This document shows positions 16,703 to 24,135 of a stretch of DNA of 32,101 nucleotides, piece by piece; the first letter of the stretch is position 1, and the number at the start of each line of letters is the position of its first letter. The stretch comes from an uncultured Bacteroidales bacterium (GTDB lineage Bacteria; Bacteroidota; Bacteroidia; Bacteroidales; Muribaculaceae): positions 1 to 32,101 of the forward strand of contig URIC01000025.1 in the NCBI GenBank assembly GCA_900547755.1, in the 5' to 3' direction. The notes below the pieces were generated by a model, which saw nothing but the letters and a program-made list of their open reading frames with translations, made no database searches and was not told the origin of the DNA. The position numbers and the translations under genes were made by a program.

Positions 16703-19384
16703 TTACCGCCCGGACTCCTTTACACGACGTGCTATGTCCTCGTTGAAGTCTGTCTGCTTCATCAACTCCTCCACTGTCAGGTGCATGCGGTAGCGCCAGT
16801 AGTGACGGGAGATGGCGGGTATGTTGATTTGTTCGTCGGCCGGATTGTTGCGGCGCAGTTTGCCGTCGGAACTCAGCCAGTCCTGGAGAGGCAGGATGCA
16901 GAGCATGGAGGGGGAGTCGAGCTGCAGGTCCAGGATACGGCTGCAAATCCACGGCTCGGCATAGAACGGAGCCTCGCCGTTCTCGTGAAGCACCTGGTTG
17001 TAGAATCGCTGAGCCATGCCGTGGTCGCTCTCCCACCATCCGCGTATGCCGGGCATGTCGTGGGTAGAGGAGGTGCAGACGCTGTAATAGGGGTAGCTCC
17101 ATGTGTTGCCGAACTCCACTTTTGGGTCTTTGGGCATACGCTGGATTTCCAGGCTCAGTATCTGAAGGTCGTGCATCACTGCGGGCACGCAGTCGGGTAT
17201 CATGCCGAGGTCTTCGGCGCAGCAGAGCATACGGGTGCTGTCTATGAGTGGAGGCAGTTTCCACATGGCTTTGCCATACCAGAAGTCGTTGTGGCGGTGA
17301 TAGAAGAAGTCGTTGTAAAGACGGTCGAAGCACCAGCGCTCATAGTCGTTGAGACAGCGGTACTGATAGGTCGTCTGGGCGGCGATACGCGGATGGTATT
17401 TGCCTTTCTCCACCGGGTCTTCGATAAACAGGACGTTGTCAATGAGGCCCATGAGTCCGTTGCAGAGCTGCTCGTTGTCCTCGTTCTCGGGCTGGGAGGC
17501 GAAGTATTCGGTCACCTTGCGCTGTGTGTCCACGAAGGGAAGCAGCTCGTATCGGTCACCCTCTACGTGCTTCAGGAATTTAGCCTTGGCGGTCTCGGTA
17601 TTGCCGCCGAAGAAGTCGGTAAGCATCCACTCCAATATGAGAGGATGCGCCTGTATGCCGGGGTTGAGCCAGAAATCGAACTCGTGTCGCAGCTCGTCTG
17701 GGCTGAAGGGGAGGGCGGGGGAGAAGATGCCCAGCAGGCCGTGGATGGCATCCATCGGTATTTGCCAGATGCGGAAGAAGCCCAGCACGTGGTCTATGCG
17801 ATAGGCGTCGAAGTATTCGCTCATCTTGCGGAAACGGGACTTCCACCAGGCGAAGCCGTCGCGGGCCATCTCTTCCCAGTTATAGGTGGGGAAACCCCAG
17901 TTCTGTCCCATTATGGAGAAGTCGTCGGGGGGTGCGCCGGCCTGGCTCTCCAGGAAGAAGAGCTGCGGATAGACCCATGCGTCCACGCTGGTGCGGGATA
18001 TGCCGATGGGGATGTCTCCCTTCAGCACCACTCCTTTCTGATGGGCGTAGTCGCGCACCTCGCGCAACTGTCTGTCCAGGTGATATTGCAGAAAATATGT
18101 GAACTCCATCTCGTCGGTATGCTCGGCCTCCAGGCGGTCCACCTTCTCGGGTGAGTAGACGGCATATTCGCCCCATTTGCTCATCTCCGGAGTGCGGTTC
18201 AGGTCGCGGAGCGTGCAGAAAGCGGCGTAGGGACGCAGCCAATATCCGTTCTCCTTTACGAACTTTCTGTAATCCTCCTTCTTGTGGGTGGCATCCTTCA
18301 CCTCGGCGTACAGTTCGCGCAGGAAAGCGAGTTTGCCGGAGTTCACCTGCTCGTAGTCCACGGCGTCCAGACGGTTCAGGGCTTTCCCTAACTGTTCGAA
18401 GTGTTCCTGGCGCTCCCTGTTCTTGAGACGCCCCACGGCCTGAAGGTGCAGATACATCGGGTGAAGGGCGAAAGTGGAATTGGAGTTATAGGGGTAGGAG
18501 TCCGTCCAGGTGCCGGTCATGGTCGTGTCGTTCACCGGAAGCAGCTGGAGTACTTTCTGACCGGTCAGCACGCACCAGTCCACCATTTTCTTGAGGTCTA
18601 TGAAGTCGCCCACGCCGAAATCGTCCTCCGTGCGCACGGAGAATACGGGGATGGCGGTGCCGGCACCCTTCCAGGGGCGCAGCGGGTTGACGAATCTCAT
18701 GCCCGCCACTACCGTCGCATAACCCTTGTCGGACTTATCCAGGGGGGACAGCACGCGGTTATTACGCATCTCCCAGGCTACTGCCTCGCCGGTATTCTGA
18801 TTTATGATAAGGAACTTATATTCGCAGGGGAAGACCATGTCGCGGAGAGGGACGTTTACCTCCCATTCGGGGAAACGGGCGTCGTTCATGCGCACGGCCT
18901 GCTTCACGTCCCACTCTCCGAGAGCTTTACATTCGCCGGCGATGGCGAGCACCTCGTCCGGCCCCACCATGGGAGCCTGCACGCGCACGTTCAGCATACC
19001 GGGTTCCACCTTCAGAGGCTGGGAGCGGAAAGGACGGTGCAGCATGCCGTCGATAAAGGCGCTCGAGTAGTAGGGCTTGTCGTAAGGCTGGTCCTGCCAG
19101 CGGTCGTAAATCTCGGCCTCCGTAATGCCGGGAGCGGGGTTGAAACGGTGCGGGTCACCCCATTCCATACGCCATGCCCCGTGGTCGGGCTTTACTATAT
19201 AGCGATAGTCGAACTCTCCGGCGAGGTCATTTACGTCAATGGTCAGATGCCATGTCTCGCCCCCCAGGTAATCGAGGCGGGGGGCTTTGCTGTCATCTCC
19301 GGCTCCCAGTTCGGGAAGGCTGCCGCATATATACAGCGACTCACCCCATTTGGTGCGGTAATTGATGTTGAACGAAATTTTCAT
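16703..19384 (-). CDS. malQ: 4-alpha-glucanotransferase (GH77, DPE2-type) with two CBM20 domains
   Basis: Transfers glucan chains between maltodextrins and releases glucose, in the cytoplasm. The 893 residues fit the long DPE2-type form. Two starch-binding CBM20 modules come first (about 1-115 with YICGSLPELGAG, about 130-240 with AIAGECKALGEWD). The GH77 domain starts near 265 (IPVFSVRTEDDFGVGDF). Predicted catalytic residues are D531 (nucleophile, in YRIDH), E724 (acid/base, in AEDLG) and D776 (transition-state stabiliser, in STHDMPG). The 193 residues between D531 and E724 against about 47 in amylomaltase is the insertion typical of this type. A -7 box lies 98 nt upstream. phosphohexomutase follows. 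Confidence 0.96.
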   Translation of the reverse strand: MKISFNINYRTKWGESLYICGSLPELGAGDDSKAPRLDYLGGETWHLTIDVNDLAGEFDYRYIVKPDHGAWRMEWGDPHRFNPAPGITEAEIYDRWQDQPYDKPYYSSAFIDGMLHRPFRSQPLKVEPGMLNVRVQAPMVGPDEVLAIAGECKALGEWDVKQAVRMNDARFPEWEVNVPLRDMVFPCEYKFLIINQNTGEAVAWEMRNNRVLSPLDKSDKGYATVVAGMRFVNPLRPWKGAGTAIPVFSVRTEDDFGVGDFIDLKKMVDWCVLTGQKVLQLLPVNDTTMTGTWTDSYPYNSNSTFALHPMYLHLQAVGRLKNRERQEHFEQLGKALNRLDAVDYEQVNSGKLAFLRELYAEVKDATHKKEDYRKFVKENGYWLRPYAAFCTLRDLNRTPEMSKWGEYAVYSPEKVDRLEAEHTDEMEFTYFLQYHLDRQLREVRDYAHQKGVVLKGDIPIGISRTSVDAWVYPQLFFLESQAGAPPDDFSIMGQNWGFPTYNWEEMARDGFAWWKSRFRKMSEYFDAYRIDHVLGFFRIWQIPMDAIHGLLGIFSPALPFSPDELRHEFDFWLNPGIQAHPLILEWMLTDFFGGNTETAKAKFLKHVEGDRYELLPFVDTQRKVTEYFASQPENEDNEQLCNGLMGLIDNVLFIEDPVEKGKYHPRIAAQTTYQYRCLNDYERWCFDRLYNDFFYHRHNDFWYGKAMWKLPPLIDSTRMLCCAEDLGMIPDCVPAVMHDLQILSLEIQRMPKDPKVEFGNTWSYPYYSVCTSSTHDMPGIRGWWESDHGMAQRFYNQVLHENGEAPFYAEPWICSRILDLQLDSPSMLCILPLQDWLSSDGKLRRNNPADEQINIPAISRHYWRYRMHLTVEELMKQTDFNEDIARRVKESGR

Positions 19385-19481
19385 GCTTATGGATGCGTTA
19401 TTTGTTTTTCACTCTATCTTCAGGGCGGGACTTGGAAGAGTCCGGGTCCGCTATGGGACGCGGTGTAATCCGCTCTGACTG

Positions 19482-19489
19482 CAAAGATA
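19482..19489 (-). promoter_or_regulatory. -7 box of the malQ promoter
   Basis: The minus strand reads TATCTTTG followed by CAG, matching TAnnTTTG. No TTG lies at 19-21 nt upstream; a TTTG at 14 nt is too close. The predicted start is near 19475, giving a leader of about 90 nt before the ATG at 19384. Confidence 0.45.
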
Positions 19490-19503
19490 GCGAATTATGC
19501 GCA

Positions 19504-19518
19504 CAAAGGGAGCCTTTG
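19504..19518. repeat. 15-bp inverted repeat upstream of malQ
   Basis: CAAAGGGAGCCTTTG is a perfect 6-bp inverted repeat with a 3-nt centre. It covers the -33 region of the malQ promoter (15-29 nt upstream of the -7 box) and lies 22 nt after the flavin reductase stop. It could be an operator or a small terminator hairpin without a T run. Confidence 0.35.
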
Positions 19519-19539
19519 CGGATATGTTCTGTAACACAT

Positions 19540-20151
19540 TCAGGCTTTATTTTGTTTTTTGCCGTCAGACGAGCCCTTCCCCGCCGAGGTCTTGCGTACT
19601 GAAAAGCCGAAATGGCCGAGATGTTCGCCAAGAGCGTAGTAATGGCCGTGGCTGTAGCAGAGCAGACGCGCCTTCTCCAAATCGAAACGTCCGCTCACAG
19701 GGTCTATGTACCGCTCGTCGGCGCGCACGCCCAATACGCGGGCCATGAACATGTCGTGGCTGCCCAGGCGCATTATCTGTGTCACGGCACATTCTATGCT
19801 CAGCGGACTCTGCTCCAGGGTGGGACTCTTCACCAGCAGTCCGGGCAGAGGGGTGAGTCCGGTGGCGGCGAACTTGTCGGTGTCACGGCCGCTGCGGACG
19901 CCGCACCAGTCGGTGGCCCGTGCCATTGACGCTGTGGTGAGGTTGATGGTAAACTCCATATTGCGCTCTATCAGCGCGTGGCTGTGGCGCTCCTTGCGCA
20001 CCGATATGTAACACATCGCCGGCTCGGTACAGACAGTGCCGGTCCAGGCCACGGTGAGCAGGTTCCAGTCCTCGGGGCTGCTGCCGCAGGTCACGAGTAC
20101 GGCGGGCAGCGGGTTGACCATCGTGCCGGGTTTCCACAGGGTCTTGCTCAT
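19540..20151 (-). CDS. Flavin reductase family protein (split-barrel FMN-binding)
   Basis: 203 residues, the family length. The N-terminal segment (LPAVLVTCGSSPEDWNLLTVAWTGTVCTEPAMCYISVRKERHS in pieces) is the FMN-binding split barrel of the flavin reductase-like family, with EFTINL and CGVRSGRDTDKFAATGL further on and a C-terminal SHGHYYALGEHLG segment. The expected chemistry is NAD(P)H-dependent reduction or binding of flavin; the partner is unknown. It begins 18 nt after pyrB and should share its transcript, an arrangement I recall from other Bacteroidales where pyrB-pyrI-flavin reductase is common. Its tail ends in a short K-rich stretch. Confidence 0.9.
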   Translation of the reverse strand: MSKTLWKPGTMVNPLPAVLVTCGSSPEDWNLLTVAWTGTVCTEPAMCYISVRKERHSHALIERNMEFTINLTTASMARATDWCGVRSGRDTDKFAATGLTPLPGLLVKSPTLEQSPLSIECAVTQIMRLGSHDMFMARVLGVRADERYIDPVSGRFDLEKARLLCYSHGHYYALGEHLGHFGFSVRKTSAGKGSSDGKKQNKA

Positions 20152-20169
20152 GTCGTAGAGGGGACTGAA

Positions 20170-21252
20170 TTAATGTACGTCGTGTTCGCAATAGGCGCAG
20201 CGCACATTGCCGTCAGCCTCGATGAAGCGGGAGGGCATGGGCTCGTTGTTGCAGATGCACTTGGGGTTGTCGCACTTCAGAGAGGCGTCTTTAACCTCCT
20301 TGTGCGCCACATGCTCTTTCTCCACGGCGGGCAGAGGGTTGCCGTCCGGGTCTATGCCCAGGCATTTGCAAATCATGGCCTGGCGTGCGAACAGACCGTT
20401 GCGGGCCTGCTCGAAATAGTAGGCGAAAGGTGTGTCGTCCACATCCTGGTCTATCTCGTTGACACGCGGCAGGGGGTGCAGCACACGCATTGTGGGACGT
20501 GCGTCCTTGAGCATGGCGGCGTGCAGTGCGTAGTAGTCCTTCACACGCTCGTATTCGTCCAGGTCGGCGAAGCGCTCGCGCTGCACACGGGTCATATACA
20601 GGATGTCGGTATCGTTTATGACCTCCGGGCTGAAGTCCTCGGTCTCGGTGAAGGGAATGTTGTGTTCTTTGCAGAAGTTGATGAACTCCTCGGGCATCTT
20701 CAGTTCGGGACAGGCCACGAAGTTGAATCTGACGCGGAAATGGCTCAGGGCCTGAAGCAGGGAGTGGACGGTACGTCCGTATTTGAGGTCTCCCACCATC
20801 GTGAGGGTAATGTCGTCCAGCCGTCCCTGGGTCTTGTAGATTGAATAGAGGTCCAGCATGGTCTGCGAGGGGTGCTGGTGCGCGCCGTCGCCCGCGTTTA
20901 TGACAGGGGTGTCCGTCACCTCGGTGGCGCGTTGCGCGGCACCCTCCAGGTAGTGGCGCATAACGATGAGGTCTACGTAGTTGCTCACCATCTTGATGGT
21001 GTCCTTCAGCGACTCCCCCTTGGAAGTGGAGGTGGCCGCCGGGTCGGAGAAACCGATTATGCGGCCTCCCAGACGGTTTACGGCTGTCTCGAAACTGAGG
21101 CGCGTGCGTGTGGAAGGCTCGAAGAACAGGGTGGCTATCACTTTGCCGTCAAGTATCTTGCGGTTGGGGTTTGCCTCGAATCGGGAGGCGGTCTCCAGCA
21201 GGTCAAGAATCTCCTGCTTGGAAAGGTCGTTGATGGAGACGATGTTGCTCAT
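20170..21252 (-). CDS. pyrB: Aspartate carbamoyltransferase catalytic chain fused to a PyrI-type zinc ribbon
   Basis: Condenses aspartate and carbamoyl phosphate, the first committed step of pyrimidine synthesis. Residues 1 to about 310 are a complete catalytic chain: STRTR (47-51) for carbamoyl phosphate, DGAHQHPSQ (122-130), the 240s-type loop MTRVQRERF, HPLPR, and the closing NGLFARQA. A tail of about 50 residues has four cysteines, C327, C332, C352 and C355 (C-x4-C and C-x2-C), with NNEPMPSRF between them and YCE at the end. This matches the C-terminal zinc domain of the regulatory chain PyrI (CPNSNC, HAEPVSSSF, CKYCE in E. coli). The nucleotide-binding domain of PyrI is absent, and no separate pyrI lies beside it. 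Confidence 0.95.
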   Translation of the reverse strand: MSNIVSINDLSKQEILDLLETASRFEANPNRKILDGKVIATLFFEPSTRTRLSFETAVNRLGGRIIGFSDPAATSTSKGESLKDTIKMVSNYVDLIVMRHYLEGAAQRATEVTDTPVINAGDGAHQHPSQTMLDLYSIYKTQGRLDDITLTMVGDLKYGRTVHSLLQALSHFRVRFNFVACPELKMPEEFINFCKEHNIPFTETEDFSPEVINDTDILYMTRVQRERFADLDEYERVKDYYALHAAMLKDARPTMRVLHPLPRVNEIDQDVDDTPFAYYFEQARNGLFARQAMICKCLGIDPDGNPLPAVEKEHVAHKEVKDASLKCDNPKCICNNEPMPSRFIEADGNVRCAYCEHDVH

Positions 21253-21315
21253 AGGTTTTCGGGATTGTAATGGGGAGAAAGACCGGTTCGGGACAGCCGG
21301 TCTGCTTTCCTATTG

Positions 21316-21346
21316 CAAAATTAGTCAAAAATAGATGCTCCTGCAA
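21316..21346 (-). promoter_or_regulatory. Promoter of pyrB-flavin reductase
   Basis: Read on the minus strand: TTG (21346-21344), 20 nt, TAATTTTG (21323-21316). The spacing equals that of the promoters at 256, 23911, 27676 and 30055. The transcript should start near 21308, with about 55 nt of leader. Confidence 0.75.
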
Positions 21347-21363
21347 GTTCCGGGTAAAAAAAG

Positions 21364-21387
21364 TGCCCGCTGCCGTTGTAGCGGGCA
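21364..21387 (-). terminator. Second of two tandem terminators after the T9SS gene
   Basis: TGCCCGCT and AGCGGGCA form an 8-bp stem with an 8-nt loop. On the minus strand the hairpin is followed by C and seven T residues, a classical intrinsic terminator. It lies directly before the pyrB promoter, which it shields. Confidence 0.85.
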
Positions 21388-21399
21388 TCTATAAAAAAG

Positions 21400-21425
21400 G
21401 AGAGAGGGCCGGCCGGCCCTCTCTC
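21400..21425 (-). terminator. First of two tandem terminators after the T9SS gene
   Basis: GAGAGAGGGCC (21400-21410) and GGCCCTCTCTC (21415-21425) make an 11-bp stem around GGCC, 26 nt after the stop codon at 21452. Six T residues follow on the minus strand. Confidence 0.88.
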
Positions 21426-21451
21426 GGGAAGGTGTGAAATCACTATTCGGG

Positions 21452-23815
21452 TCATTTTACAATAACCTTGAATGTCTTGTGGTTGCCGTTGGCGTTCACG
21501 TCAAGCAGGTAGATGCCGGCGCCGAGGCCACGGATGTCGATGGAGTTGCTGGTAGAGGGTGCGTTGAGCTTACGCACTATCTGACCGTGCATGTTTACCA
21601 ATGTGAGCGTGGTGTTGAGTTCGGTGTAGTCGAAAGGAAGGTCTACGTGCAGCTCGTCGGAGGCGGGGTTGGGATAAACCGCCGCTTTTACCTGGGCTGC
21701 CTCCATCTCGTCTATTCCGACGGTGTGGAAGAGGTCGAACACATATCCTGTGGGTACGTCGCCGTACATGCCGTAACCGCAGATGTAACGTCCGTTGGGG
21801 GACATATCGTATACAGACGCGATGGCGAAGTTCCTGAGGCTGTGGCCGAGCTTGCTCTCCACATATTCCTGAAGGTCCATGCGGCCGTCTTCCTTTTTCC
21901 AAATCCATGCGCCGCCACCGGGGCCTGCCCATCCCACTGCCGTTGTGGCGTCGGCGTTGATGTCGGCAACCGTGCTGTCCTCGTTGGGGTAGATTACATT
22001 AAAGCCTTCTTCCTCGTTCCAGAGCCATGCGCCGCTGGTGCCCATGCCGGGCAGACCGCGACCGGCCACCCACTTGCCGTCGGCGCTCACTGTCTGGGCC
22101 GCGCCTACAAGTTTGGCGGCTGTGGCCAGCTTTTCTTCGTCAGTGGCATAGGTGAGTTCGTCTATGTCTGTGTCGGAATCGACTGTCAGAATCTTCTGGA
22201 TGTATGTGCCGTCATCCTGCTTTTGCCATACGCAACCGAACCAGGGACCCCAGATGTCCTGCCAACCGGCCACCATATCACCGTTTCTGCTTACGCCGTT
22301 GGCGCGGCATGCGCGTTTTTGGCCGTCAAAATGGTTGCCGAGGACTGTTACATTGTCCGTGCCGTCCCATATTGCCGCGTAGGAGACCACAGTTTCGCTT
22401 TCGGCGCAGAAATCATGGGCTATACCTACCACATGGTTTCCGTCGCCGGAGAAATTCCAGGACGAGGAGGCGGAGTCGCTGACATAGCCTGTGCTTACGA
22501 GAGGAGTCCAGGTATTCGCCTCCACATCGTAGATGCCTGCGGTGTAGCCTGAGATGAACTCTCGGTCTTCTTTGCGCCACACGTTGCCCTCTTCTCCGAT
22601 TACAGTTGTGATTCTGCGTGCGTCACAGAACACAGTGCCGAGGTCGCCTGTGAATCCGTTGACTTTGGTGAATGTCTTGCCATAGTCGATGGAACGGTAT
22701 ACGCAGGCGTCGGTGCCTACTATTGTCAGGTAATCGTCTGTCCATACGGCGTCGTTCCATGTCGAAGAGTTGCCTACATAGCCTATGCCGTTGGAGGGGA
22801 ACACCTCTGTGAGAGTCCAGATTTCGCCGCCGTCTTCTGTCACGAAAACGACATTGTCCGAGAGGGCGACTCCATATTTCTCGTCACGGAACACGATACG
22901 GTGTATAGGACGACCTTGGGTGTCGGTCAATACGGTCTGCCATGTCTTGCCGCCATCCTTGGATACCTGGATGAGTCCGTCGGATGTACCGAGGAAAAAG
23001 TCCTCGCCGTTGTTTCCCAGAGTCTCGGGTTTAGCCGAATGGCCTTCTGCTACGGAGAATGAATCGGTGCCGTCCTCTGTATACACGAGCGCGTATGTGC
23101 CGTCCTCAAGCTCCAGGAGAATATAGCCCTTGTCCACTGATGTCCTTCCGTTCTCATCCTTGGAGTATGTGAAAGTCATGTCGCGATAGACTGCCACAGG
23201 AGAGTCAAGGGTGAAGCCGGTCAACGTCGCCTCGCTCCATGAAAAACCGTTGCGTCCGCCTGTCAAAAGTTTGCCGTTGCCGCCGCCGACAAGTAATTTG
23301 TTGGTGGATGTGCCGAGACTTGAGATGCAATATATAGGAAAATCAGGAGTGTAGTTTTCCCATTTGCCTTCTTCGTTCTGGCGTGCGAGCAGGTCGGCGC
23401 GTGTCCAGGAGATGCCGTTGTTTGAAGACTTCATTATGGCGCCTTCTTTGCCGTCCGGTGTCGAACCCACAGCGAAAAGGTCAAAGTCTCCATAGTAACA
23501 GAATCTGTGGAACTTATACGGAGTCATGTCCGTGATAGTGTTGTTCGTCCACTCGGTGAGGACATTGATTTTGTCGCTCTGCATGGGAGCCGCGATGAGC
23601 TTGCCGTCTTCGGAGAAACGGGGCACGCCTCCGATGCCCGAGCCGGCAGAGATACCGCCTATCAGCTTCTGGGTATCGTTAACCGCGTCCCAGATATAGA
23701 AGGGATTGTTCTGGTCATTGTAGCCCACGGCCACACCCTCGTTGGTGACGCTTGTCACGTTGGGCAGTGGCTCCCCTTCAGAGATGTAGAATTGAGCGTA
23801 TGCTCCGTTTGCCAC
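21452..23815 (-). CDS. T9SS cargo protein with BNR/Asp-box repeats, signal peptide out of frame
   Basis: The open frame gives 787 residues from a GTG at 23815 and lacks an export signal although it starts ANGAYAQFYIS, which looks like the end of one. Four Asp-box (BNR) motifs are visible: SSNNGISW (130-137), SKDGGKTW (285-292), TEDGGEIW (326-333) and SIDYGKTF (375-382), the pattern of beta-propeller proteins such as sialidase or YCF48-like folds. Their repeated WxGxGGG-type segments follow (about 430-700). The C-terminal 75 residues (from 713, VYPNPASDELHVD to FKVIVK) are a type A sorting domain of type IX secretion, so the protein should be secreted or surface attached. No catalytic motif is seen. 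The upstream promoter and ATG at 23849 belong to the missing signal peptide. Confidence 0.88.
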   Translation of the reverse strand: MANGAYAQFYISEGEPLPNVTSVTNEGVAVGYNDQNNPFYIWDAVNDTQKLIGGISAGSGIGGVPRFSEDGKLIAAPMQSDKINVLTEWTNNTITDMTPYKFHRFCYYGDFDLFAVGSTPDGKEGAIMKSSNNGISWTRADLLARQNEEGKWENYTPDFPIYCISSLGTSTNKLLVGGGNGKLLTGGRNGFSWSEATLTGFTLDSPVAVYRDMTFTYSKDENGRTSVDKGYILLELEDGTYALVYTEDGTDSFSVAEGHSAKPETLGNNGEDFFLGTSDGLIQVSKDGGKTWQTVLTDTQGRPIHRIVFRDEKYGVALSDNVVFVTEDGGEIWTLTEVFPSNGIGYVGNSSTWNDAVWTDDYLTIVGTDACVYRSIDYGKTFTKVNGFTGDLGTVFCDARRITTVIGEEGNVWRKEDREFISGYTAGIYDVEANTWTPLVSTGYVSDSASSSWNFSGDGNHVVGIAHDFCAESETVVSYAAIWDGTDNVTVLGNHFDGQKRACRANGVSRNGDMVAGWQDIWGPWFGCVWQKQDDGTYIQKILTVDSDTDIDELTYATDEEKLATAAKLVGAAQTVSADGKWVAGRGLPGMGTSGAWLWNEEEGFNVIYPNEDSTVADINADATTAVGWAGPGGGAWIWKKEDGRMDLQEYVESKLGHSLRNFAIASVYDMSPNGRYICGYGMYGDVPTGYVFDLFHTVGIDEMEAAQVKAAVYPNPASDELHVDLPFDYTELNTTLTLVNMHGQIVRKLNAPSTSNSIDIRGLGAGIYLLDVNANGNHKTFKVIVK

Positions 23816-23849
23816 ACACTATGGCAAACGATGTAAGAAACTTTTTCAT
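23778..23849 (-). other. Out-of-frame signal peptide of the T9SS gene
   Basis: ATG at 23849 opens MKKFLTSFAIVC, a good signal-peptide start, but the frame runs into a TGA after 23 codons. The downstream protein frame is shifted. Adding one GT to the GTGTGTG run (minus strand, near 23819-23813) would join it as MKKFLTSFAIVC followed by VANGAYAQFYIS, a complete signal peptide with a cleavage site after AYA. Confidence 0.7.
23806..23830. repeat. 9-bp perfect inverted repeat around the frameshift
   Basis: CGTTTGCCA (23806-23814) and TGGCAAACG (23822-23830) flank CACACTA. The 7-nt centre contains the GT/CA run where the T9SS signal peptide loses its frame. Confidence 0.8.
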
Positions 23850-23910
23850 GTCTTAATCAATTAGGTTAAACATCGGGTTGGAACCTTTTTCCGAATAGGA
23901 TTTCCGACAG

Positions 23911-23942
23911 CAAAGTTAGTGGTGCCCAAACATTTACGCAAA
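23911..23942 (-). promoter_or_regulatory. Promoter of the T9SS gene
   Basis: Minus strand: TTTG (23942-23939), 20 nt, TAACTTTG (23918-23911), the full consensus. The predicted start near 23904 is 55 nt upstream of the ATG at 23849, so that ATG, not the GTG at 23815, is the likely initiation codon. Confidence 0.75.
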
Positions 23943-23951
23943 TCAAATATC

Positions 23952-23972
23952 TTTTAATTCATGAATTGAAAA
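23952..23972. repeat. AT-rich palindrome upstream of the T9SS promoter
   Basis: AATTCATGAATT (23956-23967) is a perfect 12-bp palindrome, extended by TTTT on the left and AAAA on the right after one extra G. It lies 13 to 29 nt upstream of the -33 box, where an activator or UP element would act. Confidence 0.4.
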
Positions 23973-24039
23973 AGGTTTGTCGGCATTTTCCCGATTTCAA
24001 AAACCTAATTCCCTGTTTTGCGGGGTCGGCGGTGTAAGC

Positions 24040-24079
24040 GATACAGGAGCGCAGGTCCCGGGACCTGCGCTCCTGTATC
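24040..24079. repeat. Perfect 40-bp palindrome downstream of the PPIase gene
   Basis: Twenty bases (24040-24059) are followed directly by their exact reverse complement (24060-24079), with outer ends GATACAGGAG and CTCCTGTATC and centre GGTCCCGGGACC. It starts 57 nt after the stop of the PPIase gene at 24136. On the minus strand there is no T run after it; on the plus strand TTATTTATG follows. It could be a terminator, an mRNA-stabilising hairpin or a protein-binding site. Confidence 0.8.
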
Positions 24080-24135
24080 TTATTTATGTGTGTCCTATGA
24101 GCCGGAGTCGTGATTGCCGGTATCTCATGGTGCGG

